Positions 19,342 to 27,761 of a stretch of 27,761 nt of DNA are shown here, in pieces. The notes under the pieces are model-generated. The model worked only from the letters and a program-made list of their open reading frames with translations. It did no database searches and was not told the origin of the DNA. Origin of the DNA: Plakobranchus ocellatus. Lineage: Eukaryota; Mollusca; Gastropoda; Plakobranchidae. Each line of letters begins with the position of its first letter. Within the stretch, counting starts at the first letter, position 1. Position numbers and translations under genes: made by a program. Where the stretch lies: NCBI GenBank assembly GCA_019648995.1, contig BLXT01001347.1:364834-392594 (forward strand). The letters run 5' to 3'.

Positions 19342-20216
19342 TGCAGGCATTGAGTGTCGCAATTTTTTTGTCTGTCTCCAGTCCTTGCACGGAGCGAATG
19401 TCGTAATTATCTACATCACGTCCCAGCAGGCAGTGCATGTCACAATTTTCTGTATCGCATCCAGTAGCCAGTGCATGTCACAATTTTCTGTATCGCATCC
19501 AGTAGGCAGTGCATGTCGCAATTATCTGCATCACGTCCCAGCAAGCAGTGCATGTCACAATTTTCTGTATCGCATCCAGTAGGCAGTGCATGTCACAATT
19601 TTCTGTATCACATCCAGCAAATAGTGCATGTCACAATTTCCTGTATCACATCCAGCAGGTAGTGCATGTCACAATTTTCTGTATCACACCCAGCAGGCAG
19701 TGCATGTCACAATTTTCTGTATCGCATCCAGTAGGCAGTGCATGTCACAATTTTCTGTATCACATCCAGCAGGCAGTGCATGTCACAATTTTCTATATCG
19801 CATCCAGTAGGCAGTGCATGTCACAATTTTCTGTGTCGCATCCAGTATGCAGTGCATGTCACAATTTTCTGTATCTAGTTTCAACAAGAAATTAATGACG
19901 CAATTTTCTGTATCGAGCCCCAGCGAGGAGTGAATGCTACAATTTACTCTATCGCATCCAGTAGGCAGTGCATGTCACAATTTTCTGTATCCAGTCTTAA
20001 GAAGGAATTAATGACGCAATTTTCTGTATCGAGTCCCAGCTAGGAATGAATGTAATCTCAATAGGGAGTCAATGACGCAATCTTCTGTATCGAGTTCCAG
20101 CTAGGAGTGAATGTAATCTCAATAAAGAGTTAATGCCGCAATTTTCTGTATCGAGTTCCAGCAAGGCGTGAATGTAATCTCAACAGGGAGTTAATGCCGA
20201 ATTTTCTGTATCGACT
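19342..20216 (+). repeat. Minisatellite, 38-bp unit grading into a 61-bp higher-order unit
   Basis: The core unit is GGCAGTGCATGTCACAATTT followed by TCTGTATCGCATCCAGTA, repeated every 38 bp from about 19430 to 19875, with diverged units at the left edge. From about 19880 a second form appears in which GACGCAATTTTCTGTATCGA, a CCCAGCTAGGA-like block and GAATGTAATCTCAATAGGGA alternate with a period near 61 bp. This equals two units with about 15 bp lost from one of them. In-frame reading gives a 38-residue peptide repeat because 38 is not a multiple of three. There are about twenty units in all. Confidence 0.93.
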
Positions 20217-20419
20217 ACTGCTTACCGGATTTGGAGGAAACCAAAATCATGGTATAATCCTTATAAGGAGCATACCAAAGGACCATTTCGATCACTCGCA
20301 AAATACGACGACATCTTGTGATGCCAGCTACATCAAATTAAAGAACATTAAAAGTTAACGTCTTTTCTTCCTTCTATTGACGTAACTATGCCGTCTCTTA
20401 CTTGAGCTTTCAGAGAATG

Positions 20420-20550
20420 TCCACCTGCTTGCTCCGCCTTGAGATCTACAAAGGCTTGTCTAACGAGTTTGACCCCGCCGACGGCGCCGTGGTCAATCGG
20501 TGGTATGATAGCCTCAGATCACTTCTGATGATAGGCTGATTTGAAAAAAA
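20420..20550 (+). mobile_element. tRNA-derived SINE, decayed copy with poly-A end
   Basis: CCGCCTTGAGATCTACAAAG, then CTAACGAGTTTGACCCCGCC (B-box-like at 20465-20476) and GACGGCGCC, then CCTCAGATCAC and an A7 tail (20544-20550) follow the block order of the family seen at 23886-24053. The A-box end is weak. Confidence 0.68.
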
Positions 20551-21025
20551 GACCACACCATCTTATTGGCTCGTTGCTCAAAAGGACAAGATCGATGTCA
20601 CCATTCAAGGGAGCAATGTTTTAACGCTATGACGTTTTCGACCGTGATGCTAAATATATTTTTTTTTTATTTTGAACATCTCCAGTTATCAATGCATGGT
20701 GTTCGAATTTCTGTGAAGTATTTGACAATTAATAAACTAAAAAAAAAAAAAAAATTTTAAAAAAGGATGAAAAGCCCTTAAGTGATTTGGAAAAAACGCA
20801 CACTCCAAATATGGAACATTAAATCATACCAACTTTACTTTTTAAACCATGGTCGCTAAAAGCTGTGATTTAAATACCCGATATCCCAGCCCCCTCTTTT
20901 GTGTGTGGAAATGGTCTCGACTACTCTTCTTTGAATCGATAGACTTCCATGCATATTCATTGTCATTTTTTCCTTATTATATATTGCTAATGTATCCCTT
21001 TCTCCTTTATTTGTCTTTATGTAAA

Positions 21026-21029
<4 letters not shown>
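20551..21029. other. AT-rich non-coding stretch
   Basis: A long A run lies at about 20740-20755. No gene, RNA or repeat family was recognised. Confidence 0.5.

Positions 21030-21071
<42 letters not shown>
21030..21071. repeat. (CT)n microsatellite
   Basis: Pure CT run of about 42 bases. Confidence 0.95.
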
Positions 21072-21075
<4 letters not shown>

Positions 21076-21104
21076 GGATCAACCTGTATGAAAAGCGATG
21101 ACAC

Positions 21105-21342
21105 ATCCTACCACACTCTCTCTAGTCTTTATTTCCTTCTATATTTTTCTCACCCCCTAAAACTCTTCATCTTGCTTTCTTCCTTCCTCTTCTTTTTTCC
21201 TTATTTCCCTTCCTCTATACTTCTCTCCCTATCTTTCCTTTTTTCTTTGTTTATCTTGATTTCTCTGTCTCGCCTCTTTCTTATCCTTGTGTATGAATCT
21301 CGACTCTCCTTATTTCTTTCTCCCTCCCTCCCTCTTCCGTCT

Positions 21343-21381
<39 letters not shown>

Positions 21382-21412
21382 CCCTTTCTCTCTCTCCCTT
21401 TCTCTCGATTTT
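21105..21412. repeat. Long pyrimidine-rich tract with (CT)n core
   Basis: The plus strand is dominated by C and T over about 300 bases, with a pure CT run near 21346-21380. Open frames on both strands here are low-complexity artefacts. Confidence 0.9.
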
Positions 21413-21568
21413 TTTTCGCATATACATAAACACACAAAAATATATAATAATATTGAAACAATACTTTAAATTCATTTTAGGAAAAAACTCATATGCATTA
21501 AATAAAAGGCACAAATCGTGAGACACAATATATAACTGGGCAACAGTCGGCCAAGCTAATTTAAAACA

Positions 21569-21585
21569 GGGGGGGGGGGGGNNNN

Positions 21586-21615
<30 letters not shown>
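21569..21615. repeat. G13 run, four unresolved bases, then (CA)n
   Basis: Thirteen G bases (21569-21581) are followed by NNNN (21582-21585) and a CA run to about 21614. The N bases are a small assembly gap between two low-complexity tracts. Confidence 0.95.
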
Positions 21616-21616
<1 letters not shown>

Positions 21617-22320
21617 CAACTTCATTTTTGATCTTGTCCTTTGTATCTGTCGAAGGAACGACTCGACTGATTTGTTTGGGCCTTTAGATCCATTTTTTTT
21701 GGGGATATGATAATATGGATACCAGTTCTCGAATGTTGAAAAGCTTCTATTAGATATGCATTGTCAACGGAAATGTTCTGATGAAAATGGAGAAACCAAA
21801 TCTATATTTAACCCTGTAGCAAGAGACATAGGAAGGCCGGACAAGCTAGAGATCTTAGGCGGTACATTTAAAAGTACTAGGCAGCATGGTGTGTTCATCT
21901 CAGAAATTAGATCTAAAAAACGTTTTAGACCTTCCAAAGCAATACAAGTTTATAGTAGGCCTATTTAACTGTATTTAGTTCTATTTGTAAAAAATCGGTG
22001 GAACTCGACTAAATCTGAATGGGCTTTTATAGATGTTTTTTCTCTGCCCTTTTAAAAATAGATTTTGATTTTTCCGAGCTATCATGAAATTTCCTATTGT
22101 CTGTTATCCTTTCTTTAGTTTGCTTGCTCGATAGCAATGATAGGGACTAAAACAAGACAAAAATTACACAGTTTACTTTAAAATACAGATTTGACGCTGA
22201 GACATCAATCCTGCTCATCTATCCGTCAACCTATCCAATCAAAACATTAAGATGACACAGTTGTGAAAGATCTAGTCTCCCTCCACCCCTCTTCCTCCTC
22301 CTCGTACAACAATTATCTCC
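21616..22320. other. Non-coding stretch, no gene recognised
   Basis: A 70-codon frame at 21756-21968 lacks any recognisable domain. No RNA gene or repeat was seen. Confidence 0.5.
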
Positions 22321-22324
22321 GCCA

Positions 22325-22347
22325 CACTACTACTACTACGACTACTA

Positions 22348-22428
<81 letters not shown>

Positions 22429-22503
22429 TTCCTACTTCTACTACTACTGCTGCTGCTGCTGCTACTACTGCCTCTGTCGCTGCTGCTGCAGCTGCTGCTG
22501 CTT
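22325..22503. repeat. (ACT)n trinucleotide array passing into (GCT)n
   Basis: About thirty-five ACT units with few interruptions (22325-22445) pass into interrupted GCT units (22446-22503). The plus strand reads poly-threonine then poly-alanine, and the minus strand reads poly-serine; both are artefacts. Confidence 0.95.
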
Positions 22504-23620
22504 CTGTTTTTTGCCACCATCTTTAATACTTTATGTTGACAACTGAAACTTTTCAATCGTATCTTCGTCTACTTATCATAATTATTATAAATTATTTCTT
22601 ATGTTTCTTTGTTTGTTTGTTCGCTTTTTTGTGGTTAAGTTGTTCATAAATATCTGCAACGATTTATAGAAGTTTTGAAAATATTTCCACGAAAGAGGAT
22701 GGGCCTCTCGCGTCCTTGAACTCTAACGCCACACAGCAGTCAAAGAAGATAGGCTTGAGTTCACACCTCATGAAAAAAAAGGGTTATAACACTCGTCAAC
22801 CCAATCACGCAAACGAAATATCACACTTGGCCTTCTTATTAAGATGATAACAGTATATTATATCATTGTCTTTCAGTTTCAGCACCACACTATCGTTTAG
22901 AAATTGAGGTAGACAAGCAGAATGGGATTCCATCCACCAGCCTCCCCCTCCCACCTCCCAGCTTTCTAAAAATGGTAATCACTATTTTTGCTACTCCATT
23001 TTCTAGTATTTATATTTTTTAAATGTGTATTTACGTCGATTTATCTTTTTAATAAGCGTTGCTTTTTGTTGTTTTCCTTGCGTTAAGATTTTTTAGGAGC
23101 CTATGAAACTTCGCGTAAGCATCAATTAACATCCTGCATTTATGGGTCTATAAAGAAATTCGTTACAAGGTGGAGTATTTGAAAGGAAAACAAGTAGCTC
23201 TAATATAAGGTCATAGTTGGCCTTTGTATTTATTGTAGTGAAAGCGTGTCCGTTATTGAAGCGGGTCGTAAAAAAAAAAAAACGTACATTGCTTGTGCGC
23301 AAAAAGTCGTAAGCGCCCGATAGTAGCAGCGGGCTGTAAAGAGCCGATCAGTTCCCCTGAAGTTTTTCTCTTTCATTTAATATTCAGAGTTTACTCAAAC
23401 GTGTAAAATGCCTTTGAAGTGGAGAAACGGGGTGCGTTTATGAATGGTGCCTGATTTACATACACGAAAAAAAAGTTTGCAGCTCTGTTTTCCTCTCTGT
23501 CTCTCCCTCTCTCTATGTTTGTAAAAGAAAAATAAAATACTTGTTCGTCACCATCAACCCATTCCCCCTACCTTTCCCTTTTCTCTCAGTGGCTGTGTCT
23601 TCCTCTTTACATGAAATAGA
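22504..23620. other. AT-rich non-coding stretch
   Basis: No gene, RNA or repeat family was recognised. An A run lies near 23270-23282. Confidence 0.5.
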
Positions 23621-23627
23621 CTCGTGC

Positions 23628-23798
23628 ACCTATCTGTCTTTGCTCCTCTGTCTATCCAGCTAAAGTATGTGCTCTTCTTTTTGCCCCTTGATAGTATCAT
23701 TCACTCTCTGTCTGTCTATGAGTTTGTGCGTTTGTTTGTCTTTGTACCAACATACCTGTCTGTCTGTCTCTATCTTTCTGCCCGTCTTTCTGTCCAGT
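23628..23798. repeat. CTGT-rich low-complexity tract
   Basis: Scattered CTGT and GTCT units over about 170 bases. They produce an 86-codon frame (23624-23884) rich in valine, leucine and serine that is not a credible gene. Confidence 0.7.
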
Positions 23799-23874
23799 GT
23801 GTTGTTGCTTGCACACAGAACATACTAAAGATAAAATATATAACGAGGATGGGCTTCTTTACCTTAACTCACAC

Positions 23875-23885
23875 GCAGCTTTGAC
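23875..23885 (+). repeat. Target-site duplication, left copy, of the SINE
   Basis: GCAGCTTTGAC, identical to 24054-24064 on the other side of the SINE. Confidence 0.9.
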
Positions 23886-24053
23886 GGGGGTGTCGGTGGC
23901 ATAGTGGATAGGGAATCCGCCCTGAGATCTGCAGGGGACCCTTCTGTCGCGGGTTCGGGTCCTGGCACCGGCGCCCTGGCCTGGCGGAAGGCCTGAAAGC
24001 CTGAGATCACCTTGGTTGTGGACTGGTTATATTAAAAAAAAAAAAAAGAAAAG
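23886..24053 (+). mobile_element. tRNA-derived SINE, best-preserved copy, with poly-A tail and target duplication
   Basis: The A box TGGCATAGTGG is at 23897-23907 and the B box GGTTCGGGTCC at 23952-23962. Between them lies CCGCCCTGAGATCTGCAGGG. The body continues GGCGGAAGGCCTGAAAGCCT and GAGATCACCTTGG, then an A run at about 24034-24047. GCAGCTTTGAC occurs immediately before (23875-23885) and immediately after (24054-24064), an exact 11-bp target-site duplication. This is a recent insertion compared with the other copies in the window. It is transcribed by RNA polymerase III and mobilised by a partner LINE, from family knowledge. Confidence 0.93.
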
Positions 24054-24064
24054 GCAGCTTTGAC
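24054..24064 (+). repeat. Target-site duplication, right copy, of the SINE
   Basis: GCAGCTTTGAC, identical to 23875-23885. Confidence 0.9.
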
Positions 24065-24065
24065 A

Positions 24066-24665
24066 CTCGCAGTTGAATCTGATGACATTTGATACAATGA
24101 GTTTCATTTTTTCCTTCTGTTTGATGTTTTCTGTACTCAGTGATTCTGAATATATATATTTTAACGTCACAGATTAACTTATGATTCATGGGAAAAAATC
24201 AATTCACATGTTTTAAAATTGTATTTTTTACCCTTGGCCTAATGAGGTGTCTTTTAAACGAGGAAGAAATGAATTGTAATAAAATTTTTTTCTACAACGG
24301 ATAAGGTTTTCATCAGAAAATTCAAAAGCAGTAATGAAAATATAAAATAAATACAAGGCATCTTTACGTCTCTAACCTCTGTTGAAAGTGAGCGAAGAAA
24401 AATAAGATTAAGATTAAGATTGGCATTGAGAAAGTTAGCTCTATGCTTTACAACAGAAACCGCTTCCAGTAATTTTGATCGTATAGTTTTTCTTGTGGGA
24501 TTCCCGAAAGCGGCGTGATACAAGGTAAAGAAGAATGAATCGGGAGAAAAATAGTTAAAGGAAGTTCTAGAGAGAGTGTTGAAAACATAAAATCAAGATT
24601 TTACTTTTGAGGATGAAAACCCTTCAACCATGATACAACGGAATCGTATTTTAATTTTTCTTTTT
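24066..24665. other. AT-rich non-coding stretch
   Basis: No gene, RNA or repeat family was recognised. Confidence 0.5.
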
Positions 24666-24668
24666 AAT

Positions 24669-24765
24669 CAAACAATGTCCATTGATCGATTTCTGCGGAC
24701 AATTCAGTTTTTTTTTTTTCAACAATGTCCATTGATCTACATGTATTTCTTCTGACAACTATTTC
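24669..24765 (+). repeat. Short tandem duplication, 50-bp period
   Basis: ACAATGTCCATTGATC occurs at 24672 and again at 24722, each followed by TTTCTKCKGACAA-like text. The two copies are separated by a T run. Confidence 0.8.
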
Positions 24766-24769
24766 CCCT

Positions 24770-25160
24770 GGTAATTTGTACAGGAATCCTGTTTTATACC
24801 ATAATTAGAAAAAAAAATACACTGATCTGACTTTTTACTTTTAGTTGCACATTGCTAAACTTCAGGGTGTTAATGCTCAAGTGATGTAGGCTTAGCTCGA
24901 TTTAGCCAGAAGACACTCACAACTTGTTTCAACCGGTGTTGAAAACCCGTGTATCCACATCTATCCTTAGGGGAGGTTTATAGGCAGCGCGCTTGCCGGA
25001 TTGTCTAAACTAGGATACTATTCCCGAAAAATTAAGCAGTGGGGGAAGAGAAACAGAACATTCCGAATAGAGAGGCCGGAGGATGATAGGTGAAAGTGCG
25101 ATATCTGTATGAAGGAATAGTTATATCGAAATTCACACATTCAGCCGCAGCACACTCAGC
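24770..25160. other. Non-coding stretch, no gene recognised
   Basis: A weak polymerase III A-box-like TAGGCAGCGCGCTTGCCGG lies near 24981-24999, with no B box or tail that can be assigned. Confidence 0.4.
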
Positions 25161-25169
25161 GGGAGAGAG

Positions 25170-25225
<56 letters not shown>
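25161..25225. repeat. (GA)n microsatellite
   Basis: GA dinucleotides with a short CA interruption near 25170. Confidence 0.94.
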
Positions 25226-25227
<2 letters not shown>

Positions 25228-25615
25228 TAAACAATTAATAGTTATTGTCTGCAGTGTGACAATAAATACTTCGGAGCATGCATAGGTGCACATGCCGTGA
25301 CTGCATTTCCTTGCTGACTAGCGCATTAGGGTGTCAGGCAACGTTATAGTTTCACTAAGCCAGGCGAGCAATAGGATCACAGGAGAGAGTCGGGTGGCCT
25401 CCTGCTGACCTGGGCTCATTGTCAGCAGCCCATTTCGACCATTCTGTCTATCAACTCGCCTCAGAACCTTTTCCTAATCTTCATTTGAATTGCCCGGAAT
25501 GTATCATTTTCTCTAGAAACATGAATTTCAAGGGAATTTAATTTTCTTTACTGACGGCGAAAGCCGGTTATAATAACGTGTCAATAACACACAGTCATCA
25601 AATCAGTTCATTCAT
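25226..25615. other. Non-coding stretch with one small hairpin
   Basis: CTGCTGAC (25402-25409) and GTCAGCAG (25421-25428) are exact reverse complements around an 11-base loop. Nothing else was recognised. Confidence 0.5.
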
Positions 25616-25620
25616 TTAAT

Positions 25621-26866
25621 CTAATCATCATCACCATCTTCAGGTTTCTTGTCTGAAACAGTCATTGGCGATCCTGTTCCTCTACAAACCTATTCTCAGT
25701 TAAACTTATAAAGTTGTTATTGCCAGCCTTACCTATTGCCTATGACTTAAGACTTTCAACAAAAGTTACTTTCTGTTTACCTCCACTTCAATCTTTCCAG
25801 TGATTGCTAAGTATTCTAAACCCTTGCGTCGGCAAACATGACCTAAAAACTGTAATTGCCCCTTTCTTATGGTTTTGATTAGTGATCGCTCGAAATTAGC
25901 CTCTTTCAGTACCAATTAATTTGATTTTTTTTTCTGTCCATGATGTCCTCATCATTCTTCTGATAAACCGCATGTCTACTGCTTCTAGTATTTCTTTATT
26001 TCTTTGTTTATTGTCCAACACTTACCACCACAAAAAAGTACTGACCAAAAATATGTTTTAATTACCCTTATTTTAGTTTTCATACTTATGTTTCTATTTG
26101 CCAGTATGATTTCATTATTTGGAATGTATCTTTGGGCATGGCTATTCTTTTACTCATTTTTCCACTTGTGCATCTGCCATCAGATGCTTTCAGGTAACCT
26201 AGATATTTGAATTTTGTAACTTGTTTGATTTGTTTGCCTTTGCTAGCGAGATTGCACTTGGGGTTAGAGGATTTTTTTAAAGATGACCATACATTCCGTT
26301 TTCTTTACATTCAAAGACAGGCCCATTCTTTGCTTAAAACTACAGTATCTAGAATGTTTTGGAGTTGTTTGCCAGATTCTGCTATTAAAACTTCATCTGC
26401 ATAACCTGAGATAATTAGATTCTCTCCATTTATTTTTAAGCCTGAAATACCATCAAGATTCCTTAAGATTATTTCACTTTATACGTTAAATAGATCAGGA
26501 GACATTACACATTCCTGCCTTACACCTCTATTGAAATCACTCTGCTCTCTTTCAATTCTTATAGATGCAGTCTGATCCCAGTATAAATTTCTAATTACTC
26601 TCAGATCTTTCCCATCATGTCTAATTTTCCTAGCATACGAAACAGCTCTACATATTTTACTTTGTCAAAGGACTTAGAATAATCAATGAAACAGAGGTGG
26701 AAATGTTTGCCTTTCTATACACCTTTCCATAACCATTGACAAAGTGAGTATTGCGTTTCTAGTCCCTTTATCAGGCATAAAGCCAAACTGTTTTGGAGAT
26801 ATTTTTGGTCTTAGACTCTTGCGCATTCTATGCATCAAAACGCGTAACTGGATTTTTCGGATCATG
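25621..26866 (-). pseudogene. LINE reverse transcriptase fragment (RTE-like), 5'-truncated and decayed
   Basis: Read on the minus strand the pieces follow the order of a non-LTR reverse transcriptase: FGFMPDKGTRNAI (from about 26790), motif A CFIDYSKSFDKV (26655-26693), GKDLRVIRNLYWDQTASIRI (about 26560-26610), motif B CVMSPDLFN (about 26480-26510), motif C YADE instead of YADD (26392-26403), then KKTECMVI, VTKFKYLG and SDGRC. Related C-terminal text (QLQFLGHV) is visible near 25840. The frame shifts near 26700, a stop interrupts the text after LFNV, and more shifts follow. The last Asp of the catalytic YADD is Glu. The end near 25621 carries GATGATGAT on the minus strand, like the short-repeat 3' tails of RTE elements. 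The endonuclease is absent. Clade assignment is tentative. Confidence 0.85.
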
Positions 26867-26867
26867 A

Positions 26868-27050
26868 TTTTTTTTTTCTTTGGAAGCTACAGCCCTTGCC
26901 TACTGCTGTTTTGTGTATGGGCTCTCCGCTAGCCTTCGTCTCGCAACTAATCCACAAGGCAGTGGGGATCTATAGATGGCCGTTGCCCTATTAAGGATCT
27001 TCCGCCCTAGAGAAAGTACTTCTCCATTCAACAGAAAAAGCTGGTGACTT
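26868..27050 (-). mobile_element. Unclassified retroposon-like piece with poly-A end, abutting the LINE
   Basis: A T-rich run (26868-26880) on the plus strand would be the poly-A tail of a minus-strand insert. The body to its right (to about 27050) is clearly GC-richer than the surroundings, for example GCGAGACGAAGGCTAGCGG on the minus strand. LINE homology stops at this junction. No family was recognised, and the far boundary is approximate. Confidence 0.4.
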
Positions 27051-27761
27051 CTCGAGATGGTGTTTTATTTTGAGGAATACCAGCCTTTCCTTTATTTACA
27101 TAATGAACTATGGGCTCATGCAGGATTTTCTCGTTTGTTTGGTTTTTTTTTTTAATACATTTTTTTAAATGGAAAATATTTAGATGAAAGGATTGGCGTG
27201 ACAGACGGTTTTTTTTTTTTTTTTTTTTTTGTCCATTTAAGACTTTTTACCCTGGAAAGGCCGTGGCAAACTACACAGAACAATCAAAGTTTTTATGCAA
27301 AGTACAATATTCGAAGACAGGGAAATTTAGAATGCAGAGCTTATTGTCTCTTCGACATCATTATTGTTGTTGTTGCTGCTGCTGCTGTTGTTCTCCCCAA
27401 AGTAAGAATCCATTATTGAAAAAACCGAGGAACGTCTGGTGGCCGGAAAAAGGTGCTCTCTTGAACGACTCCGACCACGTCCCATCTGCGTGTACCCAAT
27501 ATCTTCGCAAGCGTCGTGCCTGGGCATTGAAGCAATGTCAAGAGCAGATACTTGTCAGTATTCTGCAGGCCTGGTGTGTCAACACACTGTGCTACCGTCG
27601 GGCAGCACTGGCTCTTTTTTCTGACAAGACAAATAGACAAGGAGAAAGAAAACTGAAAGCTGCAATACTGAGTGACGCACTGAATATTTTTAAGTGAAGA
27701 AGGATTGACCAGAAGTCTTTCATTTGTGTGTGTATCTTTCTCTCATTCTCTCTCTCTCTCT
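27051..27761. other. Right end of window, no gene recognised
   Basis: Contains a T22 run (27209-27230), a TTG/CTG run (27364-27391) and a CT run entering from the right edge (27740-27761). A 144-codon frame (27263-27697) includes nine consecutive cysteines made by the triplet run and shows no domain. It is not called as a gene. Confidence 0.45.
27364..27391. repeat. TTG/CTG trinucleotide run
   Basis: About nine units alternating between TTG and CTG. Confidence 0.9.

Noticed and set aside
19509-19895. Open frame encoding a 38-residue peptide repeat
   Set aside because: It follows from a 38-bp minisatellite read in three phases. Other frames run through the same units, and the array drifts and changes period, so no selection for protein is visible.
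21088-21625. Several overlapping frames on both strands
   Set aside because: Low-complexity CT tract; one of them even crosses the N bases.
22263-22556. Poly-threonine/alanine and poly-serine frames
   Set aside because: Direct products of the ACT and GCT trinucleotide array.
27263-27697. 144-codon frame with nine consecutive cysteines
   Set aside because: The cysteines come from a TTG/CTG run. The rest has no recognisable domain, and overlapping frames are equally open.
1-27761. CRISPR array or bacterial operon
   Set aside because: The 38-bp and 115-bp repeats are contiguous tandem units without unique spacers of constant length, and the rest of the window is clearly eukaryotic.

Overview
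The window is animal nuclear DNA. No uninterrupted multi-exon host gene can be recognised. It is AT-rich, dense in microsatellites, and carries tRNA-derived SINE copies, a LINE fragment and a Polinton. This mixture suits a lophotrochozoan, most likely a mollusc (perhaps a gastropod). That placement is a judgement from general texture, not from a marker gene.

Bases 1 to about 7.9 kb are a fossil Polinton/Maverick, a self-synthesising virus-like DNA transposon. It runs off the left edge. The leftward-reading block holds a double-jelly-roll major capsid protein, a pVI-like minor capsid protein, a penton-like minor capsid protein, a DD35E integrase with a chromodomain, two small conserved Polinton proteins and an FtsK/HerA-type packaging ATPase. 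A protein-primed family B DNA polymerase with N-terminal C2H2 zinc fingers reads rightward. The ATPase and polymerase start back to back about 105 bp apart, so a shared divergent promoter is likely. Some frames look whole, but the element as a whole is broken in roughly ten places and is treated as a fossil.

From 7.9 to 11.1 kb are a perfect 12-bp inverted repeat, a 115-bp tandem repeat carrying TGACGTCA palindromes, a roughly 90-bp tandem repeat whose internal hairpin is kept by paired changes, and two neighbouring SINE copies.

From 11.1 to 25.6 kb the sequence is mostly non-coding. It has many simple repeats (TA, TATC, ACT/ACC, CT, GT, CA, GA), a 38-bp minisatellite that grades into a 61-bp higher-order form, four further SINE-related copies (one with a perfect 11-bp target-site duplication and a poly-A tail), a small unresolved assembly gap, and two possible first exons with strong splice-donor sequences.

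From 25.6 to 26.9 kb a 5'-truncated, decayed RTE-like LINE lies on the minus strand. It abuts a poly-A-tailed retroposon-like piece. The remaining right end shows no recognised gene.
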